A DNA stretch of 64,000 nucleotides from positions 31,780,413-31,844,412 of the forward strand of contig JAPWDM010000007.1 in assembly GCA_035578155.1 (NCBI GenBank), in the 5' to 3' direction. The notes under the pieces were generated by a model that ran no database searches, was not told the DNA's origin, and saw nothing but the letters and a program-made list of their open reading frames with translations. The stretch comes from Brachynemurus nebulosus. Its lineage: Eukaryota > Arthropoda > Insecta > Neuroptera > Myrmeleontidae. The position numbers and the translations under genes are program-made. Positions 14,101-26,242 of the stretch are shown in pieces. The first letter of the stretch is position 1. The number at the start of each line of letters is the position of its first letter.

Positions 14101-14640
14101 AAAGCATTTATTTCTAATAATTTTTCACTACATAAAGTCCTTAAATCGAATTTTTACAAAAAAAAATATTTAAAATTTCTCCTCGCACTTATGTTCTCCT
14201 AATACGATATCGGATTTTTCAAAAAAATGGCAAAAAGTACAAAAAATTGAAAATTGGTATTAGGAGAATATAAATGGAAGGAGGTAAAAAAAATGTGCTT
14301 TTCTTTAAAAAATTGGATTTTTTTCAAATTTTCGAAATTGGTATTAGGAGAACATAAGTGCGTGGCGGGAAAAAGTTTGACTTTTTCTCAAAAAATTAAA
14401 AATTTTCGAAAATTCAAAAACTCTGCAGGAAATGGGAAATTGTGAAAGAAAACAACAGTTTCTTGCAAAAGCATTTATTTCTAATAATTTTTCACTACAT
14501 AAAGTCCTTAAATCGAATTTTCACAAAAAAAAATTATTTAAAATTTCTCCTCGCACTTATGTTCTCCTAATACGATATCGGATTTTTCAAAAAAATGGTA
14601 AAAAGTACAAAAAATTGAAAATTGGTATTAGGAGAATATA
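11120..14640 (+). repeat. Multi-monomer duplicated block, copy 1
   Basis: About ten consecutive monomers are duplicated at 18480-22001, offset by 7360-7361 bp (20 x 368). Shared rare variants, in order: AAATTGGCAAAAAG (11281), CGAAGTTGG (11392), AAAATGATTTAAAA, CATAAAAAAAA, AATTCCTCCTCG, a poly(A) run replacing AAAATTAAAAA (12921), GTAAAAAGAATG (13182), AAAATGTACAAA (13496), a deletion that merges poly(A) before ATTGG (13877), GTTTGATTTTTTC (14008), TTTTTACAAAAAAAAATATTT (14152) and ATGGTAAAAAG (14595). Confidence 0.9.
11979..12157 (+). repeat. Dyad and internal duplication within a monomer (representative copy)
   Basis: In the monomer starting at 11859, the 22 bases at 11979-12000 (CGCACTTATG...CTAATAC) are the exact reverse complement of 12136-12157 (GTATTAGGAG...AAGTGCG). 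A third related copy, GTATTAGGAGAATATAA, lies at 12052-12068 in the same orientation as the last one and 84 bp before it. The two direct copies are each preceded by a similar A-rich and GAAATTG/GAAAATTG context, so the monomer contains an old internal duplication of about 84 bp. The arrangement is conserved in essentially every monomer. Confidence 0.92.
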
Positions 14641-17600
14641 AATGGAAGGAGGTAAAAAAAATGTGCTTTTCTTAAAAAAATTGGATTTTTTTCAAATTTT
14701 CGAAATTGGTATTAGGAGAACATAAGTGCGTGGCGGGAAAAAGTTTGACTTTTTCTCAAAAAATTAAAAATTTTCGAAAATTCAAAAACTCTGCAGGAAA
14801 TGGGAAATTGTGAAAGAAAACAACAGTTTCTTGCAAAAGCATTTATTTCTAATAATTTTTCACTACATAAAGTCCTTAAATCGAATTTTCACAAAAAAAA
14901 ATTATTTAAAATTTCTCCTCGCACTTATGTTCGCCTAATACGATATCGGATTTTTCAAAAAAATGGCAAAAAGTACAAAAAATTGAAAATTGGTATTAGG
15001 AGAATATAAATGGAAGGAGGTAAAAAAAATGTGCTTTTCTTAAAAAAATTGGATTTTTTTCAAATTTTCGAAATTGGTATTAGGAGAACATAAGTGCGTG
15101 GCGGGAAAAAGTTTGATTTTTTCTCAAAAAATTAAAAATTTTCGAAAATTCAAAAACTCTGCAGGAAATGGGAAATTGTGAAAGAAAACAACAGTTTCTT
15201 GCAAAAGCATTTATTTCTAATAATTTTTCACTACATAAAGTCCTTAAATCGAATTTTCACAAAAAAAAATTATTTAAAATTTCTCCTCGCACTTATGTTC
15301 GCCTAATACGATATCGGATTTTTCAAAAAAATGGCAAAAAGTACAAAAAATTGAAAATTGGTATTAGGAGAATATAAATGGAAGGAGGTAAAAAAAATGT
15401 GCTTTTCTTAAAAAAATTGGATTTTTTTCAAATTTTCGAAATTGGTATTAGGAGAACATAAGTGCGTGGCGGGAAAAAGTTTGATTTTTTCTCAAAAAAT
15501 TAAAAATTTTCGAAAATTCAAAAACTCTGCAGGAAATGGGAAATTGTGAAAGAAAACAACAGTTTCTTGCAAAAGCATTTATTTCTAATAATTTTTCACT
15601 ACATAAAGTCCTTAAATCGAATTTTCACAAAAAAAAATTATTTAAAATTTCTCCTCGCACTTATGTTCGCCTAATACGATATCGGATTTTTCAAAAAAAT
15701 GGCAAAAAGTACAAAAAATTGAAAATTGGTATTAGGAGAATATAAATGGAAGGAGGTAAAAAAAATGGGCTTTTCTTTAAAAAATTGGATTTTTTTCAAA
15801 TTTTCGAAATTGGTATTAGGAGAACATAAGTGCGTGGCGGGAAAAAGTTTGACTTTTTCTCAAAAAATTAAAAATTTTCGAAAATTCAAAAACTCTGCAG
15901 GAAATGGGAAATTGTGAAAGAAAACAACAGTTTCTTGCAAAAGCATTTATTTCTAATAATTTTTCACTACATAAAGTCCTTAAATCGAATTTTCATAAAA
16001 AAAAATTATTTAAAATTTCTCCTCGCACTTATGTTCTCCTAATACGATATCGGATTTTTCAAAAAAATGGCAAAAAGTACAAAAAATTGAAAATTGGTAT
16101 TAGGAGAATATAAATGGAAGGAGGTAAAAAAAATGTGCTTTTCTTAAAAAAATTGGATTTTTTTCAAATTTTCGAAATTGGTATTAGGAGAACATAAGTG
16201 CGTGGCGGGAAAAAGTTTGACTTTTTCTCAAAAAATTAAAAATTTTCGAAAATTCAAAAACTCTGCAGGAAATGGGAAATTGTGAAAGAAAACAACAGTT
16301 TCTTGCAAAAGCATTTATTTCTAATAATTTTTCACTACATAAAGTCCTTAAATCGAATTTTCACAAAAAAAAATTATTTAAAATTTCTCCTCGCACTTAT
16401 GTTCTCCTAATACGATATCGGATTTTTCAAAAAAATGGCAAAAAGTACAAAAAATTGAAAATTGGTATTAGGAGAATATAAATGGAAGGAGGTAAAAAAA
16501 ATGTGCTTTTCTTTAAAAAATTGGATTTTTTTCAAATTTTCGAAATTGGTATTAGGAGAACATAAGTGCGTGGCGGGAAAAAGTTTGACTTATTCTCAAA
16601 AAATTAAAAATTTTCGAAAATTCAAAAACTCTGCAGGAAATGGGAAATTGTGAAAGAAAACAACAGTTTCTTGCAAAAGCATTTATTTCTAATAATTTTT
16701 CACTACATAAAGTCCTTAAATCGAATTTTCACAAAAAAAAATTATTTAAAATTTCTCCTCGCACTTATGTTCTCCTAATACGATATCGGATTTTTCAAAA
16801 AAATGGCAAAAAGTACAAAAAATTGAAAATTGGTATTAGGAGAATATAAATGGAAGGAGGTAAAAAAAATGTGCTTTTCTTAAAAAAATTGGATTTTTTT
16901 CAAATTTTCGAAATTGGTATTAGGAGAACATAAGTGCGTGGGGGGAAAAAGTTTGACTTTTTCTCAAAAAATTAAAAATTTTCGAAAATTCAAAAACTGT
17001 GCAGGAAATGGGAAATTGTGAAAGAAAACAACAGTTTCTTGCAAAAGCATTTATTTCTAATAATTTTTCACTACATAAAGTCCTTAAATCGAATCTTCAC
17101 AAAAAAAAATTATTTAAAATTTCTCCTCGCACTTATGTTCTCCTAATACGATATCGGATTTTTCAAAAAAATGGCAAAAAGTACAAAAAATTGAAAATTG
17201 GTATTAGGAGAATATAAATGGAAGGAGGTAAAAAAAATGTGCTTTTCTTTAAAAAATTGGATTTTTTTCAAATTTTCGAAATTGGTATTAGGAGAACATA
17301 AGTGCGTGGCGGGAAAAAGTTTGACTTTTTCTCAAAAAATTAAAAATTTTCGAAAATTCAAAAACTCTGCAGGAAATGGGAAATTGTGAAAGAAAACAAC
17401 AGTTTCTTGCAAAAGCATTTATTTCTAATAATTTTTCACTACATAAAGTCCTTAAATCGAATTTTCACAAAAAAAAATTATTTAAAATTTCTCCTCGCAC
17501 TTATGTTCTCCTAATACGATATCGGATTTTTCAAAAAAATGGCAAAAAGTACAAAAAATTGAAAATTGGTATTAGGAGAATATAAATGGAAGGAGGTAAA

Positions 17601-18479
17601 AAAAATGTGCTTTTCTTAAAAAAATTGGATTTTTTTCAAATTTTCGAAATTGGTATTAGGAGAACATAAGTGCGTGGCGGGAAAAAGTTTGACTTTTTCT
17701 CAAAAAATTAAAAATTTTCGAAAATTCAAAAACTCTGCAGGAAATGGGAAATTGTGAAAGAAAACAACAGTTTCTTGCAAAAGCATTTATTTCTAATAAT
17801 TTTTCACTACTTAAAGTCCTTAAATCGAATTTTCACAAAAAAAAATTATTTAAAATTTCTCCTCGCACTTATGTTCTCCTAATACGATATCGGATTTTTC
17901 AAAAAAATGGCAAAAAGTACAAAAAATTGAAAATTGGTATTAGGAGAATATAAATGGAAGGAGGTAAAAAAAATGTGCTTTTCTTAAAAAAATTGGATTT
18001 TTTTCAAATTTTCGAAATTGGTATTAGGAGAACATAAGTGCGTGGCGGGAAAAAGTTTGACTTTTTCTCAAAAAATTAAAAATTTTCGAAAATTCAAAAA
18101 CTCTGCAGGAAATGGGAAATTGTGAAAGAAAACAACAGTTTCTTGCAAAAGCATTTATTTCTAATAATTTTTCACTACATAAAGTCCTTAAATCGAATTT
18201 TCACAAAAAAAAATTATTTAAAATTTCTCCTCGCACTTATGTTCTCCTAATACGATATCGGATTTTTCAAAAAAATGGCAAAAAGTACAAAAAATTGAAA
18301 ATTGGTATTAGGAGAATATAAATGGAAGGAGGTAAAAAAAATGTGCTTTTCTTTAAAAAATTGGATTTTTTTCAAATTTTCGAAATTGGTATTAGGAGAA
18401 CATAAGTGCGTGGCGGGAAAAAGTTTGACTTTTTCTCAAAAAATTAAAAATTTTCGAAAATTCAAAAACTCTGCAGGAA

Positions 18480-21400
18480 ATGGGAAATTGTGAAAGAAAA
18501 CAACAGTTTCTTGCAAAAGCATTTATTTCTAATAATTTTTCACTACATAAAGTCCTTAAATCGAATTTTCACAAAAAAAAATTATTTAAAATTTCTCCTC
18601 GCACTTATGTTCTCCTAATACGATATCGGATTTTTCAAAAAAATTGGCAAAAAGTACAAAAAATTGAAAATTGGTATTAGGAGAATATAAATGGAAGGAG
18701 GTAAAAAAAAATGTGCTTTTCTTAAAAAAAATTGGATTTTTTTCAAATTTTCGAAGTTGGTATTAGGAGAACATAAGTGCGTGGCGGGAAAAAGTTTGAC
18801 TTTTTCTCAAAAAATTAAAAATTTTCGAAAATTCAAAAACTCTGCAGGAAATGGGAAATTGTGAAAGAAAACAACAGTTTCTTGCAAAAGCATTTATTTC
18901 TAATAATTTTTCACTACATAAAGTCCTTAAATCGAATTTTCACAAAAAAAAATGATTTAAAATTTCTCCTCGCACTTATGTTCTCCTAATACGATATCGG
19001 ATTTTTCAAAAAAATGGCAAAAAGTACAAAAAATTGAAAATTGGTATTAGGAGAATATAAATGGAAGGAGGTAAAAAAAATGTGCTTTTCTTTAAAAAAT
19101 TGGATTTTTTTCAAATTTTCGAAATTGGTATTAGGAGAACATAAGTGCGTGGCGGGAAAAAGTTTGACTTTTTCTCAAAAAATTAAAAATTTTCGAAAAT
19201 TCAAAAACTCTGCAGGAAATGGGAAATTGTGAAAGAAAACAACAGTTTCTTGCAAAAGCATTTATTTCTAATAATTTTTCACTACATAAAGTCCTTAAAT
19301 CGAATTTTCACAAAAAAAAATTATTTAAAATTTCTCCTCGCACTTATGTTCTCCTAATACGATATCGGATTTTTCAAAAAAATGGCAAAAAGTACAAAAA
19401 ATTGAAAATTGGTATTAGGAGAATATAAATGGAAGGAGGTAAAAAAAATGTGCTTTTCTTTAAAAAATTGGATTTTTTTCAAATTTTCGAAATTGGTATT
19501 AGGAGAACATAAGTGCGTGGCGGGAAAAAGTTTGACTTTTTCTCAAAAAATTAAAAATTTTCGAAAATTCAAAAACTCTGCAGGAAATGGGAAATTGTGA
19601 AAGAAAACAACAGTTTCTTGCAAAAGCATTTATTTCTAATAATTTTTCACTACATAAAGTCCTTAAATCGAATTTTCATAAAAAAAAATTATTTAAAATT
19701 TCTCCTCGCACTTATGTTCTCCTAATACGATATCGGATTTTTCAAAAAAATGGCAAAAAGTACAAAAAATTGAAAATTGGTATTAGGAGAATATAAATGG
19801 AAGGAGGTAAAAAAAATGTGCTTTTCTTAAAAAAATTGGATTTTTTTCAAATTTTCGAAATTGGTATTAGGAGAACATAAGTGCGTGGCGGGAAAAAGTT
19901 TGACTTTTTCTCAAAAAATTAAAAATTTTCGAAAATTCGAAAACTCTGCAGGAAATGGGAAATTGTGAAAGAAAACAACAGTTTCTTGCAAAAGCATTTA
20001 TTTCTAATAATTTTTCACTACATAAAGTCCTTAAATCGAATTTTCACAAAAAAAAATTATTTAAAATTCCTCCTCGCACTTATGTTCTCCTAATACGATA
20101 TCGGATTTTTCAAAAAAATGGCAAAAAGTACAAAAAATTGAAAATTGGTATTAGGAGAATATAAATGGAAGGAGGTAAAAAAAATGTGCTTTTCTTTAAA
20201 AAATTGGATTTTTTTCAAATTTTCGAAATTGGTATTAGGAGAACATAAGTGCGTGGCGGGAAAAAGTTTGACTTTTTCTCAAAAAAAAAAAATTTTCGAA
20301 AATTCAAAAACTCTGCAGGAAATGGGAAATTGTGAAAGAAAACAACAGTTTCTTGCAAAAGCATTTATTTCTAATAATTTTTCACTACATAAAGTCCTTA
20401 AATCGAATTTTCACAAAAAAAAATTATTTAAAATTTCTCCTCGCACTTATGTTCGCCTAATACGATATCGGATTTTTCAAAAAAATGGCAAAAAGTACAA
20501 AAAATTGAAAATTGGTATTAGGAGAATATAAATGGAAGGAGGTAAAAAGAATGTGCTTTTCTTTAAAAAATTGGATTTTTTTCAAATTTTCGAAATTGGT
20601 ATTAGGAGAACATAAGTGCGTGGCGGGAAAAAGTTTGACTTTTTCTCAAAAAATTAAAAATTTTCGAAAATTCAAAAACTCTGCAGGAAATGGGAAATTG
20701 TGAAAGAAAACAACAGTTTCTTGCAAAAGCATTTATTTCTAATAATTTTTCACTACATAAAGTCCTTAAATCGAATTTTCACAAAAAAAAATTATTTAAA
20801 ATTTCTCCTCGCACTTATGTTCTCCTAATACGATATCGGATTTTTCAAAAAAATGGCAAAATGTACAAAAAATTGAAAATTGGTATTAGGAGAATATAAA
20901 TGGAAGGAGGTAAAAAAAATGTGCTTTTCTTAAAAAAATTGGATTTTTTTCAAATTTTCGAAATTGGTATTAGGAGAACATAAGTGCGTGGCGGGAAAAA
21001 GTTTGACTTTTTCTCAAAAAATTAAAAATTTTCGAAAATTCAAAAACTCTGCAGGAAATGGGAAATTGTGAAAGAAAACAACAGTTTCTTGCAAAAGCAT
21101 TTATTTCTAATAATTTTTCACTACATAAAGTCCTTAAATCGAATTTTCACAAAAAAAAATTATTTAAAATTTCTCCTCGCACTTATGTTCTCCTAATACG
21201 ATATCGGATTTTTCAAAAAAATGGCAAAAAGTACAAAAAAAAAAAAATTGGTATTAGGAGAATATAAATGGAAGGAGGTAAAAAAAATGTGCTTTTCTTA
21301 AAAAAATTGGATTTTTTTCAAATTTTCGAAATTGGTATTAGGAGAACATAAGTGCGTGGCGGGAAAAAGTTTGATTTTTTCTCAAAAAATTAAAAATTTT

Positions 21401-22001
21401 CGAAAATTCAAAAACTCTGCAGGAAATGGGAAATTGTGAAAGAAAACAACAGTTTCTTGCAAAAGCATTTATTTCTAATAATTTTTCACTACATAAAGTC
21501 CTTAAATCGAATTTTTACAAAAAAAAATATTTAAAATTTCTCCTCGCACTTATGTTCTCCTAATACGATATCGGATTTTTCAAAAAAATGGCAAAAAGTA
21601 CAAAAAATTGAAAATTGGTATTAGGAGAATATAAATGGAAGGAGGTAAAAAAAATGTGCTTTTCTTTAAAAAATTGGATTTTTTTCAAATTTTCGAAATT
21701 GGTATTAGGAGAACATAAGTGCGTGGCGGGAAAAAGTTTGACTTTTTCTCAAAAAATTAAAAATTTTCGAAAATTCAAAAACTCTGCAGGAAATGGGAAA
21801 TTGTGAAAGAAAACAACAGTTTCTTGCAAAAGCATTTATTTCTAATAATTTTTCACTACATAAAGTCCTTAAATCGAATTTTCACAAAAAAAAATTATTT
21901 AAAATTTCTCCTCGCACTTATGTTCTCCTAATACGATATCGGATTTTTCAAAAAAATGGTAAAAAGTACAAAAAATTGAAAATTGGTATTAGGAGAATAT
22001 A
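18480..22001 (+). repeat. Multi-monomer duplicated block, copy 2
   Basis: This carries the same ordered series of rare variants as 11120-14640. The next monomer (22161) begins with variants of the monomer at 17008 (GTGGGGGGAAA, CTGTGCAGG, AATCTTCAC) but ends with TTCGCCTAATACG as in 14800. It is therefore a hybrid, expected from unequal exchange or conversion. Confidence 0.88.
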
Positions 22002-22896
22002 AATGGAAGGAGGTAAAAAAAATGTGCTTTTCTTAAAAAAATTGGATTTTTTTCAAATTTTCGAAATTGGTATTAGGAGAACATAAGTGCGTGGGGGGAA
22101 AAAGTTTGACTTTTTCTCAAAAAATTAAAAATTTTCGAAAATTCAAAAACTGTGCAGGAAATGGGAAATTGTGAAAGAAAACAACAGTTTCTTGCAAAAG
22201 CATTTATTTCTAATAATTTTTCACTACATAAAGTCCTTAAATCGAATCTTCACAAAAAAAAATTATTTAAAATTTCTCCTCGCACTTATGTTCGCCTAAT
22301 ACGATATCGGATTTTTCAAAAAAATGGCAAAAAGTACAAAAAATTGAAAATTGGTATTAGGAGAATATAAATGGAAGGAGGTAAAAAAAATGTGCTTTTC
22401 TTAAAAAAATTGGATTTTTTTCAAATTTTCGAAATTGGTATTAGGAGAACATAAGTGCGTGGCGGGAAAAAGTTTGATTTTTTCTCAAAAAATTAAAAAT
22501 TTTCGAAAATTCAAAAACTCTGCAGGAAATGGGAAATTGTGAAAGAAAACAACAGTTTCTTGCAAAAGCATTTATTTCTAATAATTTTTCACTACATAAA
22601 GTCCTTAAATCGAATTTTCACAAAAAAAAATTATTTAAAATTTCTCCTCGCACTTATGTTCGCCTAATACGATATCGGATTTTTCAAAAAAATGGCAAAA
22701 AGTACAAAAAATTGAAAATTGGTATTAGGAGAATATAAATGGAAGGAGGTAAAAAAAATGTGCTTTTCTTAAAAAAATTGGATTTTTTTCAAATTTTCGA
22801 AATTGGTATTAGGAGAACATAAGTGCGTGGCGGGAAAAAGTTTGACTTTTTCTCAAAAAATTAAAAATTTTCGAAAATTCAAAAACTCTGCAGGAA

Positions 22897-24575
22897 ATGG
22901 GAAATTGTGAAAGAAAACAACAGTTTCTTGCAAAAGCATTTATTTCTAATAATTTTTCACTACATAAAGTCCTTAAATCGAATTTTCATAAAAAAAAATT
23001 ATTTAAAATTTCTCCTCGCACTTATGTTCTCCTAATACGATATCGGATTTTTCAAAAAAATGGCAAAAAGTACAAAAAATTGAAAATTGGTATTAGGAGA
23101 ATATAAATGGAAGGAGGTAAAAAAAATGTGCTTTTCTTAAAAAAATTGGATTTTTTTCAAATTTTCGAAATTGGTATTAGGAGAACATAAGTGCGTGGCG
23201 GGAAAAAGTTTGACTTTTTCTCAAAAAATTAAAAATTTTCGAAAATTCAAAAACTCTGCAGGAAATGGGAAATTGTGAAAGAAAACAACAGTTTCTTGCA
23301 AAAGCATTTATTTCTAATAATTTTTCACTACATAAAGTCCTTAAATCGAATTTTCACAAAAAAAAATTATTTAAAATTTCTCCTCGCACTTATGTTCTCC
23401 TAATACGATATCGGATTTTTCAAAAAAATGGCAAAATGTACAAAAAATTGAAAATTGGTATTAGGAGAATATAAATGGAAGGAGGTAAAAAAAATGTGCT
23501 TTTCTTAAAAAAATTGGATTTTTTTCAAATTTTCGAAATTGGTATTAGGAGAACATAAGTGCGTGGCGGGAAAAAGTTTGACTTTTTCTCAAAAAATTAA
23601 AAATTTTCGAAAATTCAAAAACTCTGCAGGAAATGGGAAATTGTGAAAGAAAACAACAGTTTCTTGCAAAAGCATTTATTTCTAATAATTTTTCACTACA
23701 TAAAGTCCTTAAATCGAATTTTCACAAAAAAAAATTATTTAAAATTTCTCCTCGCACTTATGTTCTCCTAATACGATATCGGATTTTTCAAAAAAATGGC
23801 AAAAAGTACAAAAAAAAAATTGGTATTAGGAGAATATAAATGGAAGGAGGTAAAAAAAATGTGCTTTTCTTAAAAAAATTGGATTTTTTTCAAATTTTCG
23901 AAATTGGTATTAGGAGAACATAAGTGCGTGGCGGGAAAAAGTTTGATTTTTTCTCAAAAAATTAAAAATTTTCGAAAATTCAAAAACTCTGCAGGAAATG
24001 GGAAATTGTGAAAGAAAACAACAGTTTCTTGCAAAAGCATTTATTTCTAATAATTTTTCACTACATAAAGTCCTTAAATCGAATTTTCACAAAAAAAAAT
24101 TATTTAAAATTTCTCCTCGCACTTATGTTCTCCTAATACGATATCGGATTTTTCAAAAAAATGGTAAAAAGTACAAAAAATTGAAAATTGGTATTAGGAG
24201 AATATAAATGGAAGGAGGTAAAAAAAATGTGCTTTTCTTAAAAAAATTGGATTTTTTTCAAATTTTCGAAATTGGTATTAGGAGAACATAAGTGCGTGGC
24301 GGGAAAAAGTTTGACTTTTTCTCAAAAAATTAAAAATTTTCGAAAATTCAAAAACTCTGCAGGAAATGGGAAATTGTGAAAGAAAACAACAGTTTCTTGC
24401 AAAAGCATTTATTTCTAATAATTTTTCACTACATAAAGTCCTTAAATCGAATTTTCACAAAAAAAAATTATTTAAAATTTCTCCTCGCACTTATGTTCGC
24501 CTAATACGATATCGGATTTTTCAAAAAAATGGCAAAAAGTACAAAAAATTGAAAATTGGTATTAGGAGAATATAA
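22897..24575 (+). repeat. Third, shortened copy of the duplicated block
   Basis: Monomers at 22897, 23265, 23633, 23998 and 24366 carry in order the diagnostic changes of 12227, 13329, 13697, a 14065/14432 hybrid and 14800. Two to three intermediate monomers are missing. This indicates repeated block amplification with internal deletion. Confidence 0.75.
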
Positions 24576-24733
24576 ATGGAAGGAGGTAAAAAAAATGTGC
24601 TTTTCTTTAAAAAATTGGTTTTTTTTCAAATTTTCGAAATTGGTATTAGGAGAACATAAGTGCGTGGCGGGAAAAAGTTTGACTTTTTCTCAAAAAATTA
24701 AAAATTTTCGAAAATTCAAAAACTCTGCAGGAA

Positions 24734-25310
24734 ATGGGAAATTGTGAAAGAAAACAACAGTTTTTTGCAAAAGCATTTATTTCTAATAATTTTGCACTAC
24801 ATAAAGTCCTTAAATCGAATTTTCACTAAAAAAAATTATTTAAAATTTCTTGTCGCACTTATGTTCTCCTAATACGATAATCAGATTTTTCAAAAAATGG
24901 CAAAATTTACAAAAAATTGAAAATTGGTATTAGGGGAATATAAATGGAAGGAGGTAAAAAAAATGTGCTTTTCTTTAAAAAATTGGATTTTTTTCAAATT
25001 TTCGAAATTGGTATTAGGAGAACATAAGTGCGTGGCGGGAAAAGTTTGACTTTTTCTCAAAAAATTAAAATGTTCGAAAATTCAAAAACTCTGCAGGAAA
25101 TGGGAAATTGTGAAAGAAAACAACAGTTTCTTGCAAAAGCATTTATTTGTAATAATTTTGCACTACATAAAAGTCCTTAAATTTAATTTTCACTAAAAAA
25201 ATTATTTAAAATTTCTGCTCGCACTTATGTTCTCCTAATACGATACTCGGATTTTTCGGAAAAATGACAAAATTTACAAAAAATTAGAAAATTATATTAG
25301 GAGAACATAA
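24734..25310 (+). repeat. Diverged right edge of the satellite
   Basis: The last one and a half monomers depart from the core: CACTAAAAAAAATT, TTCTTGTCGCAC, GATAATCAGATT, AATTTACAAAA, and finally AATTAGAAAATTATATTAGG. Several of these states (CACTAAAA, GATAATC) are shared with the first monomer at the left edge and with almost no core monomer. Confidence 0.88.
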
Positions 25311-25413
25311 CTTGAACGCGGAAGAAGACACTTTTTGTTGCTAGAAGTAAGAATTCTCTATATAAACCAAAGTATGTACGATGCAATCAAATTTATACAT
25401 AACGCCTAACGGG

Positions 25414-25439
25414 CCTATTCGTATTGGCGCACGAATAGG
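25414..25439. repeat. Short hairpin
   Basis: CCTATTCGT at 25414-25422 pairs with ACGAATAGG at 25431-25439 across an 8-base loop, and GG/CC bases can extend the stem with one bulge. It lies about 100 bp beyond the end of the satellite. No function is assigned. Confidence 0.7.
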
Positions 25440-25504
25440 TCCAGTTTTATATGTTTTGTATAGGAAAATATATGTGTAAGCCACAGAATACAGAACGAAC
25501 GGTA

Positions 25505-26186
25505 GTATCTCTATACTACTGAAACCAGCGTAACGCTAAAGGATAAAAAATACCCCACCACTATCTTATATATGTGCACGCGGAGTTGTGTGTGGTAGTG
25601 CGATATATGGTTGTGTGTATGCGTGTCTTGCATACGCATATACTAAAAAAATACATAATATGTATGTGGTACGTACATGCAACATACCTTGTCAACACAA
25701 CGGCAACAATATGACAATAATTGAAACACACCCGTTGGAAGCTAGTAATGAATGACAACATAGTTCTGTAAAATGCACATACTTGCCCATAAGTGATTGC
25801 AGAAAAGAAATAGTTGTATTCCTTCCAGTGTTCCGTGGTTTAAACCACAGAGCAGAGGTACAGCATCTATCTCTATCATGAAATCTGCAGTGTGCACTTC
25901 TGTGTACGTTAGGCTTCTTAATAGTCACACGCTCATCGGCAGTCGATCAGTGTAGGTCAATCGCAGTACAATGGATTAGATTGTTGTTTGCATTGTTACA
26001 TTCCCACACGGTGCGTTCTGGTATCATACATATGTATGTGAATAATGGTCACGTGACAACCAGTACCACCAAGGATCACTAACACAAATACACAGTATCG
26101 CACGAATACAAAGTAAACACCGTGCACGTATATAACATATTTTCTATCTCTTACTGGTTACACTGGTTTCAATAGTATAGAGATAC
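25505..26186. mobile_element. Inverted-repeat element, unclassified (about 680 bp)
   Basis: The 30 bases at 25505-25534 (GTATCTCTATACTACTGAAA...) match the reverse complement of 26157-26186 with about three mismatches. A second inverted match links 25845-25875 (GTTTAAACCACAGAGCAGAG...) with about 26188-26215 (CTCTGTCCTCTGTGGTCTAA). No transposase open frame is present; the minus-strand frames here have no recognisable motif. Best read as a non-autonomous DNA transposon or a rearranged cluster of one. The family and exact ends are not resolved. Confidence 0.5.
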
Positions 26187-26242
26187 GTATTGTAGATACC
26201 TCTGTCCTCTGTGGTCTAAACTGTATACTGTAATGAAAATAG

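Larger units (their letters stand above)
11101..24733 (+). repeat. Satellite subfamily B (right, homogenised block)
   Basis: About 37 monomers share TTTCTTGCAAAAGC and TTTTTCACTACATAAAG. Monomers 15168 and 15536 and their neighbours are almost indistinguishable. Local variants (TTCGCCTAATACG, GTTTGATTTTTTC, ATGGTAAAAAG, AAAATGTACAAA, CATAAAAAAAA) recur in several places in the same relative order, which shows amplification in multi-monomer blocks. Confidence 0.9.
5568..25310 (+). repeat. 368-bp satellite DNA array, about 54 head-to-tail monomers
   Basis: The anchor phrase GGGAAATTGTGAAAG recurs at about 5598, 5968, 6333 and then every 367-372 bp through 25098, giving 54 occurrences with a modal spacing of 368 bp. 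All copies are in one orientation. By eye the monomers are near-identical, differing by scattered substitutions and length changes in poly(A/T) runs. The array starts mid-monomer after the 14-bp minisatellite and ends just after ATTAGGAGAACATAA at 25296-25310. Each monomer has many short open frames that repeat with the unit. They carry frameshifts and stop changes between copies and have no start context or domain, so I treat them as non-coding. It could be pericentromeric or an interstitial satellite; the sequence alone does not say. Confidence 0.98.

Noticed and set aside
6333..24747. Dozens of 60-70-codon open frames, similar to one another, along the satellite
   Set aside because: They repeat with the 368-bp unit and differ by frameshifts and stops between monomers. 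They have biased AT-driven composition and no domain or start context. They are translations of the satellite, not a multigene family.
7437..24747. Possible CRISPR-like or bacterial repeat array
   Set aside because: Units are 368 bp, contiguous and without spacers, in a eukaryotic intron-bearing locus.
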